A DNA stretch of 64,000 bases, taken from NCBI GenBank assembly GCA_016720655.1, contig JADKKE010000032.1, positions 372,001 to 436,000 on the forward strand, written 5' to 3'. The stretch is from Bacteroidota bacterium (GTDB lineage Bacteria > Bacteroidota > Bacteroidia > AKYH767-A > 2013-40CM-41-45). Each line of letters begins with the position of its first letter. The stretch's first letter is position 1. The position numbers and the translations under genes were made by a program. This document shows, piece by piece, positions 1 to 8,751 of the stretch. Under the pieces are notes generated by a model. The model had not been told where the DNA came from. It saw nothing but the letters and a program-made list of their open reading frames with translations, and searched no databases.

Positions 1-2736
1 AGCATGGCTCAAACTAAAGCATTGACTGTAAGCGCCAGTGTTACTCCTGCAGTGAGCATTGCTGCAAATCCGGGAAACACAATTTGTACCGGTACCAGTG
101 TTACATTCACAGCTACTCCAACAAATGGCGGTGCAACTCCTTCGTATCAGTGGAAACTAAATGGTGCCAATGTTGGAACCAACAGTGCTACTTATACAAA
201 TGCAGCTTTGGCCAATGGTAATACGGTTAGTTGTGTGATGACTTCAAATGCGACGTGTACTTCTGCTGCAACAGCCACTTCAAATACAGTTACAATGGTT
301 GTAACAGGATCTGTTGTTCCTGCTGTCAGTATTGCCGCGAATCCGGGAAGCACAATTTGTGCGGGTACCAGCGTTACTTTTACAGCTACTCCAACAAATG
401 GTGGAACAACACCTGCATACCAATGGAAACTCAATGGTGGAAATGTAGGCACAAACAGTGCTACGTATACCAATGCAGCTTTAGCGAATGCTGATGTTGT
501 TAGTTGTGTAATGACTTCCAGTTCAGGATGTGCATCGCCAACTACTGCTACTTCGAATAGCATTACAATTGCAATCACTACTTCTGTAACTCCTGCTGTT
601 AGTATCGCTGCTGCACCCGGAAGTACAATTTGTAGCGGTACAAGTGTAACCTTTACAGCGACTCCAACGAATGGCGGTACTACACCATCGTATCAGTGGA
701 AACTGAATGGTGGTAATGTAGGTACAAACAGTGCTACGTATACCAATGCTGCTCTTGCAAACAATGATGCAGTAAGTGTTGTGATGACTTCCAATGCAGG
801 TTGTTTGAGCGTTGCAACTGCAACAAGTAATACAGTTACAATGACTGTTAGTTCATCAGTTGCTCCTGCGATAACGATTGCAGCGAATCCGGGCAACACA
901 GTGTGTACCGGTACTTCGGTTACATTCACAGCAACTCCTACGAATGGTGGAACTACACCTGCTTACCAATGGCAAGTGAATGGTGCACCGGTTGGAACGA
1001 ACAGTGATACCTATACAAGTTCAACACTTGCGAATGCGGATGTGGTTACCTGCGTCATGACTTCCAATTCTAGTTGTGCCAGTTCTTCTACAGCTACTTC
1101 CAATGCAATCACAATGACTATTTCCGGATCAGTAGCTCCAACAGTTACGATTGCTGCAGCTCCCGGAGAAACAGTTTGTATAGGAACCAATGTCACATTC
1201 ACGGCAACGCCGGGTAATGGAGGTACAACACCTGCTTACCAGTGGACTTTGAATGGCGCGAATGTAGGAACGAACAGTGATACCTATTCAAACAATGCTT
1301 TGGCAACGGGTGATCAGGTACAGTGTACTATGACTTCGAATTCAACTTGTGCAAGCACAACAACAGCTTTGTCACAAGTCATTACGATGGCTGTAAACAA
1401 TAGCCTTGTACCGACAGTTTCTGCCAGTGGCCCGACAACTTTCTGTCAGGGTGGCAACGTAGTGCTTTCTGCATCAACGGCTGCCAGTTATTCCTGGAGT
1501 CCGGGTGGAGAAACAACACAAAGCATCACAGTGGATGCCGCAGGTGTGTATTCTGTTACCGTGAGTGATGGAACAGGTTGCAGCGGATCCGATGCAGGAA
1601 CCACGGTTGTGGTCAATGCAATTCCAGTTGTGACACTTGCAACCATTGCGCCCGTGTGTGATACTCTTGCAGCTTTTGCCCTCACAGGTGGAAGTCCTGC
1701 CGGTGGAACCTATTCAGGTACCGGTGTCAGCGGAGGCAATTTCGATCCTGCAGTTTCAGGAGCCGGAACATTCCAGATAATTTATTCTTATACGAATACA
1801 GATGGTTGTACAGGTGAAGCGGCGACTTCAATTACTGTGAATACCTGCAGTAGTGGTGGTTGTACTTCCGCGCCGAATAGACCAAATAACATCTCAGGAC
1901 CATCCAGAATTTATTGCAATCAAAGCGGTGTAGTGTATTCAATCACAGCCGTTGCAACTGCAACATCCTATGACTGGTCAGTACCTGCTGGTTTGACAAT
2001 CACAAGCAATACAGGTACTTCTATTACAGTTGACGAAGACACTTCATTCCATGGTGGATTGATCTGTGTAAGTGCTGTAAACGCATGTGGTACAAGTATG
2101 CCAAGATGTAAATTCGTACGTGAAGGACGAATTGTTATATCGAACATTCATGGTGACCATGAAGTTTGTCACACTGATAATGCTGTCACTTACTCCATCT
2201 CACCCGTTGCCGGTGCTGTATCCTATGTATGGACGATCGGTGGTGGTGCATCGTTGACATCGAATGGAACTTCTGCAACGGTAGATTTTACAACTGCGAC
2301 AATGTCCAATATGTTACTCAGAGTAGCAGTGACAGACGGTTGTGGAACTGTTCGTTATCGTTCAATGTGGATTCATGTTAAACAACATTGTCATGATGAT
2401 GATGGTGATGACGACGATGATGATGATGATGGTGACGGTGATGACGATGAAAACGGTGGTGACAGGATCGCAGTTACTGAATTCAGTTATTCAGTGTATC
2501 CGAATCCAACAAATGGACAATTCCAAGTTGAACTTGACATGATTCAAGCCGGACAAGCTCATCTTCGTATGGTTGACATCTATGGAAAACAAGTTTCCGA
2601 AAGAACAATCAATCTTGAAACCGGAACAAATTCTATTGCTTATGAAATCCTTGGATTAGCTCCTGGTGTTTACATTCTGAACATCGAGGTATCCGGACAA
2701 GCAATGAAGACACAACGGATGATTATTACGAAGTAA
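1..2736 (+). CDS. Giant repeat-rich T9SS surface protein (5' partial)
   Basis: The frame is open to base 1, so the ATG at base 4 is probably internal and the N-terminus lies outside the window. The visible 911 codons hold five tandem Ig-like repeats with an exact 273-bp (91-residue) period (marker valines at bases 52, 325, 598, 871 and 1144), each with a conserved Cys pair and YQW motif. Two further Ig/HYR-like modules (about residues 460-615) and two PKD-like modules (about 620-785) follow. An Asp-rich linker (bases about 2395-2455) leads to a C-terminal type A T9SS sorting domain starting VYPNPTNGQF. Known for the family: such proteins cross the outer membrane by T9SS and are anchored or released as adhesins or matrix components. 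The actual ligand is unknown. A strong terminator follows. Confidence 0.85.
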   Translation, partial: SMAQTKALTVSASVTPAVSIAANPGNTICTGTSVTFTATPTNGGATPSYQWKLNGANVGTNSATYTNAALANGNTVSCVMTSNATCTSAATATSNTVTMVVTGSVVPAVSIAANPGSTICAGTSVTFTATPTNGGTTPAYQWKLNGGNVGTNSATYTNAALANADVVSCVMTSSSGCASPTTATSNSITIAITTSVTPAVSIAAAPGSTICSGTSVTFTATPTNGGTTPSYQWKLNGGNVGTNSATYTNAALANNDAVSVVMTSNAGCLSVATATSNTVTMTVSSSVAPAITIAANPGNTVCTGTSVTFTATPTNGGTTPAYQWQVNGAPVGTNSDTYTSSTLANADVVTCVMTSNSSCASSSTATSNAITMTISGSVAPTVTIAAAPGETVCIGTNVTFTATPGNGGTTPAYQWTLNGANVGTNSDTYSNNALATGDQVQCTMTSNSTCASTTTALSQVITMAVNNSLVPTVSASGPTTFCQGGNVVLSASTAASYSWSPGGETTQSITVDAAGVYSVTVSDGTGCSGSDAGTTVVVNAIPVVTLATIAPVCDTLAAFALTGGSPAGGTYSGTGVSGGNFDPAVSGAGTFQIIYSYTNTDGCTGEAATSITVNTCSSGGCTSAPNRPNNISGPSRIYCNQSGVVYSITAVATATSYDWSVPAGLTITSNTGTSITVDEDTSFHGGLICVSAVNACGTSMPRCKFVREGRIVISNIHGDHEVCHTDNAVTYSISPVAGAVSYVWTIGGGASLTSNGTSATVDFTTATMSNMLLRVAVTDGCGTVRYRSMWIHVKQHCHDDDGDDDDDDDDGDGDDDENGGDRIAVTEFSYSVYPNPTNGQFQVELDMIQAGQAHLRMVDIYGKQVSERTINLETGTNSIAYEILGLAPGVYILNIEVSGQAMKTQRMIITK
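52..1416 (+). repeat. Five tandem 273-bp coding repeats
   Basis: Five consecutive copies of an Ig-like module with a constant 273-bp period. Long stretches are nearly identical at the DNA level (for example the segment coding for TFTATPTNGG and for YQWKLNG), which suggests recent duplication or gene conversion. More copies may lie upstream of the window. Confidence 0.9.
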
Positions 2737-2830
2737 AAAGTTCAATAATCAATTCAGGACTATAGAATAGACTGGGATTGATATTGGATAAAGCTTTCTC
2801 TGAATAAAATAAGAGAAATAGGTTTATAAT

Positions 2831-2874
2831 AAAACGGAGGGGTCACGATGAATTTCGTGACCCCTCCGTTTTTT
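2831..2874 (+). terminator. Strong intrinsic terminator
   Basis: A perfect 17-bp inverted repeat (2831-2847 and 2856-2872) with an 8-base loop runs into a T tract. It lies about 95 bp after the stop of the giant T9SS gene. The A-tract on the left arm also makes it usable from the other strand, where the candidate small ORF at 2896-3063 ends. Confidence 0.9.
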
Positions 2875-2895
2875 ATGGAAGCACAGAACTAGTGT

Positions 2896-3063
2896 TCAAT
2901 GATAGTGCTCTGTCAAATGGGTTAACATTTCCTGCCTGTTCATATTTTTATGTCCCAAACGGCTAATTTCGCGATTGCTAACCGGGTTTTTTCCTTCATT
3001 TACAATAGCCAGGACTTCATTCACCCAAGATATCTTCCGTTGGTCAAAATCCTGCTTGTTCAA
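2896..3063 (-). CDS. Candidate 55-residue protein (TTG start), unrecognised
   Basis: An open minus-strand frame in the 375-bp gap between two plus-strand genes. It is bounded by an in-frame TGA just before the TTG at 3063 and a TGA at 2896. The translation is hydrophilic and protein-like (it contains RKISWVNEVLAIVNEGKNP and NRQEMLTHLTEHYH), with amphipathic helices and no low-complexity bias. It could be a real small protein or the tail of a decayed gene. No family is recognised, and the start codon is the weak point. Confidence 0.3.
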   Translation of the reverse strand: MNKQDFDQRKISWVNEVLAIVNEGKNPVSNREISRLGHKNMNRQEMLTHLTEHYH

Positions 3064-3111
3064 TCATTTTTATCATTTACCTTCAACATTCATTAATTAA
3101 CGAGACCCATC

Positions 3112-4119
3112 ATGAAAAAAAACTATCTAATTTTTCTTCTCGTTTGGATTCCATTCCTGAGCACCGGGCAACGTACTGCTGACATTGGTTTGTCGATGGG
3201 AGTTGTCAATTATATGGGAGATCTTGGTAATGAAAAATACTTTCCATTCAGTTCAGCAAGTACAGGAGCAGCAGTAACACTTCGCAATTTTTTGGGAAGT
3301 CAAAAAAACGCCCGTTCACTTTACCGGCCTTTTGATTTGCAGTTGCGATTAAGCTGGCATCGTCTTCAATACGATGAAACAGCTCCGTTAGGAAAAAAGC
3401 AAGGAGCAGAACTGCGGAATTACTTTCGTGGGATCAATTTTCGAAATGATCTTTTTGGAACGGAAGTCGGGGTGACATATAATTTTTATCCCAATAAATT
3501 GACACCCTTGTGGAAACCGAAAATCAGCTTTTTTGTGATGGCCGGAATAGGCGCTTACTTTGGAAAACCGAAATCAGATTTATTTAATGGTGATATCGCT
3601 CCGGAAAACAAATACTATTTCTGGAAAGATGGTACTACGCGGGATGCTCCGGAAAATAAAGCGGGAATTGGTAATGTGATAAAGAAGGATGGCGAATACG
3701 AAACTTCACTACACGACTGGTGGACAGAAGGCCAGGGTTATAACAAAGAGATTCACAGTAAACAGCCCTACGATTTGTGTAATGTCGGGTTTCCACTCGG
3801 AGCCGGTATTCGTTATATTTTTAACAAGCAATTTACAGTTACAGCAGAATTTAATTATTTTTATTTTCTCACAGATTACCTGGATGATGTGAGTGATGAG
3901 TATGCAACATTTGATGAGTTGAAGTCTACATTCCAGGATCCGGTTCAATACGATCTTGCTCGTTATATTTCTGATCCTACAGGAAAAGGAACAGCCGGAT
4001 ATCCGGGACCTGCTACGAGCCCGAGAGGAAATCCAGGCCAAAGTGATTCCTTCACTTATGTGGGGTTTGAAGCAGCCTACAAATTTACCTGGAAGAAAAA
4101 AGGTATCTACGGACAGTAA
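3112..4119 (+). CDS. Outer-membrane beta-barrel protein, DUF6089-like
   Basis: A 335-residue protein with a signal peptide (residues 1 to about 20, ending STGQ). An early GLSMGVVNYMGDLG segment and the block FYFLTDYLDDVSDEY match the two DUF6089 barrels at 17.9 and 18.8 kb (TDYLDDVS in one, TDYIDDVS in the other). The protein is rich in alternating aromatic residues and ends in a strand-like segment, as expected for an outer-membrane barrel. It stands alone between terminators, unlike its paralogs, which sit in the envelope-biogenesis block. The family has no settled function. Assignment to the family is firm by shared motifs; any transport or structural role is inference. Confidence 0.75.
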   Translation: MKKNYLIFLLVWIPFLSTGQRTADIGLSMGVVNYMGDLGNEKYFPFSSASTGAAVTLRNFLGSQKNARSLYRPFDLQLRLSWHRLQYDETAPLGKKQGAELRNYFRGINFRNDLFGTEVGVTYNFYPNKLTPLWKPKISFFVMAGIGAYFGKPKSDLFNGDIAPENKYYFWKDGTTRDAPENKAGIGNVIKKDGEYETSLHDWWTEGQGYNKEIHSKQPYDLCNVGFPLGAGIRYIFNKQFTVTAEFNYFYFLTDYLDDVSDEYATFDELKSTFQDPVQYDLARYISDPTGKGTAGYPGPATSPRGNPGQSDSFTYVGFEAAYKFTWKKKGIYGQ

Positions 4120-4152
4120 ATGTCCATCTTAATATGAAATGCACGTTTCAGT

Positions 4153-4183
4153 AAAAAAGGCGCCTCATCGAGACGCCTTTTTT
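4153..4183. terminator. Bidirectional terminator
   Basis: An A6-GGCG / CGCC-T6 inverted repeat (4153-4162 and 4174-4183) lies between convergent genes ending at 4119 and 4223. The A and T tracts on either side allow use on both strands. Confidence 0.85.
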
Positions 4184-4222
4184 ACTTTGAGAGAAATCAT
4201 CAATCAATCGCTCTGAACATTT

Positions 4223-5254
4223 TTATTTGGTATTTACCTGATTCAGAACTTTCATCAGCTCATCCAATTTAGGTGTGAGGATGATTTCAGTTCTACGGTT
4301 TTTCTTACGAGCATCCGGAGTTGCTGTAGCATCAATTGGTTGATAAGGACCTTTGCCGGAAGCAGACAAGCGTACAGGATCTATCGTTGCATTCTTCAGG
4401 ATGATCTTTACTACCGAGGTAGCGCGTAATACACTAAGCTCCCAATTGTCTCTGGCGCCGCTTGGAAGAGTTCCGGAAATTGGAACATTGTCGGTATGAC
4501 CTTCAACAAGAATATTAATGTCTTTGTTTTTGTCCAATACCCTGCCCAATTCTTGAAGGGCTTCTTCACCTTTTTTCTCTACAACTGTACTACCGGATCC
4601 AAAGAGCAAACGTTCTTCCATGGAAACATAGACGAGACCGTTCTTTTCATGTACAGTTAATCCATTGTTTTGGAAGCCCAGCAATGCATCAGTGACAGCA
4701 GTTTTTAGAGCATTTACAGTAGAGTCTCTTTTGTTGAGTACCGACTGCAGTTCGTTCACCCGATCTTCTTTTTCTTTCAGCGTTCCCCGGAGTTCGTTCA
4801 GTTTAAATTCCCTTTCAGAAAGATCCAGAGAATCTTTTTTCATTTTATCTTCCTTGCGTTGCAGATCTTCCTTGATCTGATTTAATTGTACGATGAGTTT
4901 CTTGGTTTCTTCAGTGTTTCCTGCCAGCAATTTTTCGTTGTTGGACAGCAGCTTATCGTATGATTTGGTCAGCTCATTGTACAGGTCGGTTAAGCGACGA
5001 TACGTTCGTCCTTGTGTACTTGTATCGGTGCTTAAAGCATCCACATTTTTCTTCAACTCGATGAGTGAAGCATTCAATTCGGTATTTTTAGTGTTGAGGT
5101 CCTGGTTTTCTGATTTTAACCGGGTGTTATCATCCTGACAGGTTTTTTCTTTCTTCTGCAAATCCTCGAACTGTCGTGCCGGCACGCAGGAGAAAAATGT
5201 GGCTATGAATCCTGAAATTGCAAGAAATTGGACGATTCTTTTTGATTTTATCAT
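4223..5254 (-). CDS. OmpA/Pal-like peptidoglycan-binding lipoprotein with coiled coil
   Basis: 343 residues. A lipoprotein signal ends at Cys23 (TFFSC). A long charged coiled coil (about 30-190) leads to a C-terminal OmpA domain (about 215-335). The domain shows LVEGHTDNVP, an NWELSVLRA segment and RKKNRRTEI, which are the residues that contact the meso-diaminopimelate of peptidoglycan in this family. The protein probably tethers the outer membrane to the cell wall. The coiled-coil spacer is longer than in classical Pal. It is transcribed alone, and a TAnnTTTG-type box lies upstream at 5297-5304. Confidence 0.88.
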   Translation of the reverse strand: MIKSKRIVQFLAISGFIATFFSCVPARQFEDLQKKEKTCQDDNTRLKSENQDLNTKNTELNASLIELKKNVDALSTDTSTQGRTYRRLTDLYNELTKSYDKLLSNNEKLLAGNTEETKKLIVQLNQIKEDLQRKEDKMKKDSLDLSEREFKLNELRGTLKEKEDRVNELQSVLNKRDSTVNALKTAVTDALLGFQNNGLTVHEKNGLVYVSMEERLLFGSGSTVVEKKGEEALQELGRVLDKNKDINILVEGHTDNVPISGTLPSGARDNWELSVLRATSVVKIILKNATIDPVRLSASGKGPYQPIDATATPDARKKNRRTEIILTPKLDELMKVLNQVNTK

Positions 5255-5296
5255 ATCTCTGATGTATTTTTAAGAATCCGGTCTATAGCCGGCGCT

Positions 5297-5304
5297 CAAA
5301 ATTA
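5297..5304 (-). promoter_or_regulatory. Putative -7 box (TAATTTTG) for the OmpA-like gene
   Basis: Matches the Bacteroidota -7 consensus TAnnTTTG about 43 bp before the start codon. A clear TTTG at -33 is not seen, so the call rests on the -7 box alone. Confidence 0.4.
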
Positions 5305-5415
5305 GCTTAAAGATTGGTGTGAGATAAGGCTGTTTGAATACTGTTTTCAACAGGGCAAATAGAACATTTTAAGGATTTCCACGTTTATGATTTAAATCAA
5401 AGGAGTCTTCAGCAT

Positions 5416-6132
5416 ATGCAATTCCTCGATAAAAACTGGATCACAGAAAATCATATTGATTTTGAATACAAGAAGTATGTCCTGTTGGCATACCTGCAAC
5501 ATGTGAGTGAGCATTTCACTGAGCAAAGGCTGTATCCTTACCTTTCGGATCTTGTGGATCATTACCGAAATCTGAAGCAGCTCAAGGACAATAAAAAGTA
5601 TTTATTCAATTTGTTTCCGGAGCGAATGAAAAGCCTCGACCTGGAACAATTTAATATCATTTACAATAAAATGGTGGAGGACGATACCATCATGCAGGAA
5701 ATTGAAACGATTCTTGATTTTTCGATTCCGCAGATGGAACATTATTTGAAAGAGGGTAAAAAGATCTATGATTTTATTGAGGAGAGGCTAAAGATCTATC
5801 CTGTTGGTGTGATTCCATTGAATTGTGAATTTGGTTACCTGTTTTTGAAATCCGGTTTTTCTCCCAACACCGAAGTGTACGAATATCATATTACGATTTT
5901 TGAAAACCCTTCGGAAAAATACAGAGGGTTGCATATTTCCTATGTCGCGACCTATGAAAAATCGATCATGAATACTTTTGAATCCATTAAAACGGACTTG
6001 CTCAGGTTCAATAAAAGCCTTCCAAATCCTGCGGCATATGTGATTGAAACAGAAATGATCCTGCCTTTCGATGAGACGTTTTTACCGATGGCGAAAAGAA
6101 CATTGGTAAAAAGAATCGCAGGGAACGCGTAA
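5416..6132 (+). CDS. Conserved hypothetical cytoplasmic protein
   Basis: 238 residues with no signal peptide or membrane segment. The N-terminal half is helical and charged (for example YLQHVSEHFTEQRLYPYLSDL). The C-terminal half has a mixed alpha/beta look with GVIPLNCEFGYLFLKSGF and an ETEMILPFDETFLPMAKR tail. It resembles proteins annotated only as hypothetical in Bacteroidota; I do not recognise a characterised domain. The gene converges with the phospholipase-D-like gene, with only 12 bp between stop codons. The start is the first ATG after a 160-bp gap. Confidence 0.7.
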   Translation: MQFLDKNWITENHIDFEYKKYVLLAYLQHVSEHFTEQRLYPYLSDLVDHYRNLKQLKDNKKYLFNLFPERMKSLDLEQFNIIYNKMVEDDTIMQEIETILDFSIPQMEHYLKEGKKIYDFIEERLKIYPVGVIPLNCEFGYLFLKSGFSPNTEVYEYHITIFENPSEKYRGLHISYVATYEKSIMNTFESIKTDLLRFNKSLPNPAAYVIETEMILPFDETFLPMAKRTLVKRIAGNA

Positions 6133-6144
6133 ACATTCTCTGGT

Positions 6145-7335
6145 TCAATAATCTCTTTCTTTTTTATTTGCAAACCAAAGAGCAAGCACAAAAAAGGTTT
6201 TTACAAAGCGATAGGAAAACCAATTCCTCAATCTGTGCAGCCAGGTTATTTGCCGTTCAAAATCCTCCTTGGTAATAAGTTTGCAATCGTTTTTAATGAT
6301 CTCATTAATCAAATTCTCACATTTTAGTGAAAATGAGTCATCCCGAATGTCAAGATTGAGTTCGATATTGCTATAGGTACTCAGGTTATTCAGATCGTAT
6401 GAACCGATGCTTACAAATTTACTATCGGCGATCAGCATTTTGCCATGAACATTGCTTGGAAGGTACTCGTAAATCCTGATTTTATTTCGGAGCAACCAAT
6501 CATACAAGTATTGTCTGGCATAAATTGCAGGTCTCACATCCGAATTTTCCGGTACAAGAATGCTAACTTCCACATTTCTCTTGCTGGCCTCGCGTAAAAG
6601 TCGTCTTACCTGGCCTCCGGGCAAGAAGTAACCTCCGACTATCAGCAATGAATGCATCGATTGGCGGATAGCCTGCCGGTAGGCAATAGCCACTTCATTT
6701 TTTCTACGGATAAAATCATTCTGACTCACACGTACCAGCGTATTTGCCGACTGGTGATGCACGGTTGCAAGATGGGGTTTGAGAATTCTTTTGGAGAACC
6801 TTTTGAAACGAATGTTGAGCCATCTTTGACGGCAGATCAGTTGCAATCTTATACTTGCCGATCCTTTGATCAGTACTGCAAAATCAAGCCAGGCTTTGAA
6901 GCCCGGCCGATCATTGTAGTTATTGCTGATGTTGATTCCACCCACAATCGAAACATGGCCATCGGCAACTACTACCTTTCTGTGTAGCCTTCTCCCGATG
7001 TGTAAATTGCCGTGCGAGTAAAATTGACCGTATTTCCTGAATTCGATCCCGGAGTCCTCAAGTTCCCTGATAAATGCCGTTGAAAGCTGTTGCGAACCGT
7101 AGGCATCCACCAATAAGTACACCTTTACATTCCGGTGTCGGGCGGCCTCCATCAATGCATTGGCAATGCGTTGTCCGGTTTCGTCATCGGCCAGGATGTA
7201 GGTTTGAAAGTGTATTTCTTCTTTCGCTTCCCGGATCAATAATTCGAGCGCTGAAAAAAAACGCTCTCCACTTTGAAGTAAGTGAACGGAGTTATTTGAA
7301 GTATACCTCTCTTTTTTCTTCGTGCCCTGGCTCAT
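6145..7335 (-). CDS. Phospholipase D superfamily enzyme, cardiolipin synthase-like
   Basis: 396 residues with two HKD catalytic motifs: HRKVVVAD followed by GG at about residue 118, and HGKMLIAD followed by GSYDLNNLS at about residue 297. The paired motifs are the signature of bacterial PLD-type cardiolipin synthases, which join phosphatidyl groups on glycerol head groups at the inner membrane. It lacks the two N-terminal transmembrane helices of ClsA and has the length of the ClsB type. A hydrophobic patch near the C-terminus (FVKTFFVLALWFA) could touch the membrane. Other PLD-family activities cannot be excluded. Confidence 0.85.
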   Translation of the reverse strand: MSQGTKKKERYTSNNSVHLLQSGERFFSALELLIREAKEEIHFQTYILADDETGQRIANALMEAARHRNVKVYLLVDAYGSQQLSTAFIRELEDSGIEFRKYGQFYSHGNLHIGRRLHRKVVVADGHVSIVGGINISNNYNDRPGFKAWLDFAVLIKGSASIRLQLICRQRWLNIRFKRFSKRILKPHLATVHHQSANTLVRVSQNDFIRRKNEVAIAYRQAIRQSMHSLLIVGGYFLPGGQVRRLLREASKRNVEVSILVPENSDVRPAIYARQYLYDWLLRNKIRIYEYLPSNVHGKMLIADSKFVSIGSYDLNNLSTYSNIELNLDIRDDSFSLKCENLINEIIKNDCKLITKEDFERQITWLHRLRNWFSYRFVKTFFVLALWFANKKERDY

Positions 7336-7412
7336 ACGAATTGCTCCTCAAAAGTAGGGTAAGTACCGGATTATACCACTTTCATTTCGGTTTTTGATCC
7401 ATAATAAGATTT

Positions 7413-7442
7413 TTTGGTAAAATCGAAAAAATAGTATCTTTG
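7413..7442 (+). promoter_or_regulatory. Bacteroidota-type promoter for the DUF1844 gene
   Basis: A -7 box TATCTTTG (7435-7442) matching TAnnTTTG lies 18 bp after a TTTG (7413-7416). This is close to the canonical -33/-7 spacing. The start codon follows 26 bp later. Confidence 0.65.
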
Positions 7443-7468
7443 TTTGCTGCTCAAATTTTAATCGTGAA

Positions 7469-7738
7469 ATGAATAAGAACGACCAGTTATTTATTCAATT
7501 AGTATACATTTTTCATTCCTCCGCGATGGTTGCTATGGGCAAGTTAAAAAACCCTGCAACCGATAAAATAGAACGTGACCTTGAGCAGGCAAAGCAGTCG
7601 ATCGATCTCCTTGAAATGATCCGTGACAAAACCAATGGAAATCTCTCCTCTGAATTACAAAGGACGCTCGACGGTTTTTTAACAGAATTGAGACTTAATT
7701 TTGTAGATGAGAAAAACAAAGATCTCGTTGGTTCCTAA
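7469..7738 (+). CDS. DUF1844 family protein
   Basis: 89 residues with no signal peptide. The FIQLVYIFHSSAMVAMGKLKNP segment and the helical DLEQAKQSIDLLEMIRDKT region match the DUF1844 family. These are short all-helical cytoplasmic proteins widespread in bacteria and without a known function. A good Bacteroidota promoter sits just upstream. The next gene begins 26 bp after the stop on the same strand, so the two are probably co-transcribed. Confidence 0.85.
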   Translation: MNKNDQLFIQLVYIFHSSAMVAMGKLKNPATDKIERDLEQAKQSIDLLEMIRDKTNGNLSSELQRTLDGFLTELRLNFVDEKNKDLVGS

Positions 7739-7764
7739 TCGATTCCAATCATACTACCACCACT

Positions 7765-8694
7765 ATGGATTCACCAGAAAGTAACAAAACAGAGTACCAG
7801 GAGCAAGGCCCAAGAAAAGGCATTGTCATCATTGTCATCACGATATTATTGGGTACAAATGGTCTTCTGTTATGGCAGTTTTTCGACAAGAAAAATTCCC
7901 TGGATACCACAAACCAGGCATTGGTCACAACAATGGCTGAAAGGGAATCTCTCCAGGCTCAATTGAATCAGGTGAAAGCTGAATTTGAAAAGGCCAAAGC
8001 AGATAATGCCGGTTTGCAAAATCAGCTTTCTGAAAAGGATGACGATATCAAAGCCAAAGTCGCAGAAATCCAGAAATTGATATCCCTCGGTGGACCGGCT
8101 CAGATTGCCAGAGCGAAGGCGGAATTGGCGAAATTGAAGGAAATGAATACCGTGTATGTCGGGCAAATTGATTCACTGAACCTGATCAACGCACAACTTC
8201 AGGCTGAAAACCAAAACCTGAATTCTACGCTCACTCAGGAGAAATCGAAGAATGAAAATCTTTCTTCTGAAAATAATCGACTGTCCGGAAAAATCGCTGC
8301 AGGTTCCATACTTCGTGCTTACAATGTTACCACCAAAGGCTTAAGGTATAAATCAAACGGCACTGAAATTGAAACCAACAAGGTAAAGCAAATCCAAAAA
8401 ATCAGAACCAGCTTTGTCCTTGCTGAAAACAAAGTGATCGACAAGGGGAATATTGAAGTTTACCTCCGGGTACTTGGACCGGACGGAACCATTATGGCCC
8501 CGACAACAGATACTTTTGATAGCAATGGACAGCCACTTTTGTTCACAGTAAAACAGGATGTGGAATATACCAATTCAGACATGCAGGTACAGATTATGTG
8601 GGCCAAAGGATCCGCATTTCATAAAGGAAAGTACAATGTAGAAATCTATCATCTGGGTCAGATCATCGGTAAATCTGCAATCGACCTCAAATAG
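7765..8694 (+). CDS. Single-pass membrane protein with long coiled coil
   Basis: 309 residues. A short cytoplasmic N-terminus is followed by a transmembrane helix (about residues 20-40, GIVIIVITILLGTNGLLLW), a coiled coil (about 45-175, heptads rich in Ala, Glu, Lys and Gln) and a compact C-terminal beta domain (about 180-309). The C-terminal part (SFVLAENKVIDKG, VYLRVLGPDG) resembles periplasmic domains of unnamed Bacteroidota proteins. It probably spans the inner membrane and reaches into the periplasm. It follows the DUF1844 gene closely. No specific function is proposed. Confidence 0.75.
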   Translation: MDSPESNKTEYQEQGPRKGIVIIVITILLGTNGLLLWQFFDKKNSLDTTNQALVTTMAERESLQAQLNQVKAEFEKAKADNAGLQNQLSEKDDDIKAKVAEIQKLISLGGPAQIARAKAELAKLKEMNTVYVGQIDSLNLINAQLQAENQNLNSTLTQEKSKNENLSSENNRLSGKIAAGSILRAYNVTTKGLRYKSNGTEIETNKVKQIQKIRTSFVLAENKVIDKGNIEVYLRVLGPDGTIMAPTTDTFDSNGQPLLFTVKQDVEYTNSDMQVQIMWAKGSAFHKGKYNVEIYHLGQIIGKSAIDLK

Positions 8695-8714
8695 ATTTTC
8701 TGAAACGAATTCTG

Positions 8715-8744
8715 AAACTCCTGTTAATCAACAGGAGTTTTTTT
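8715..8744 (+). terminator. Intrinsic terminator
   Basis: An 11-bp perfect inverted repeat (8715-8725 and 8730-8740) with a 4-base loop is followed by a run of T, just after the coiled-coil gene. It also lies at the end of the convergent gene stopping at 8752. Confidence 0.9.
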
Positions 8745-8751
8745 TATGTAC

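Noticed and set aside
192..1685. Several minus-strand open frames opposite the giant repeat protein
   Set aside because: They recur with the 273-bp repeats, are Val/Ala-rich and mirror the reverse complement of the repeat codons; the plus-strand frame has all domain features.
3709..4041. Antisense frame within the DUF6089-like gene at 3112
   Set aside because: Basic, low-complexity translation without features, fully inside a well-supported gene.
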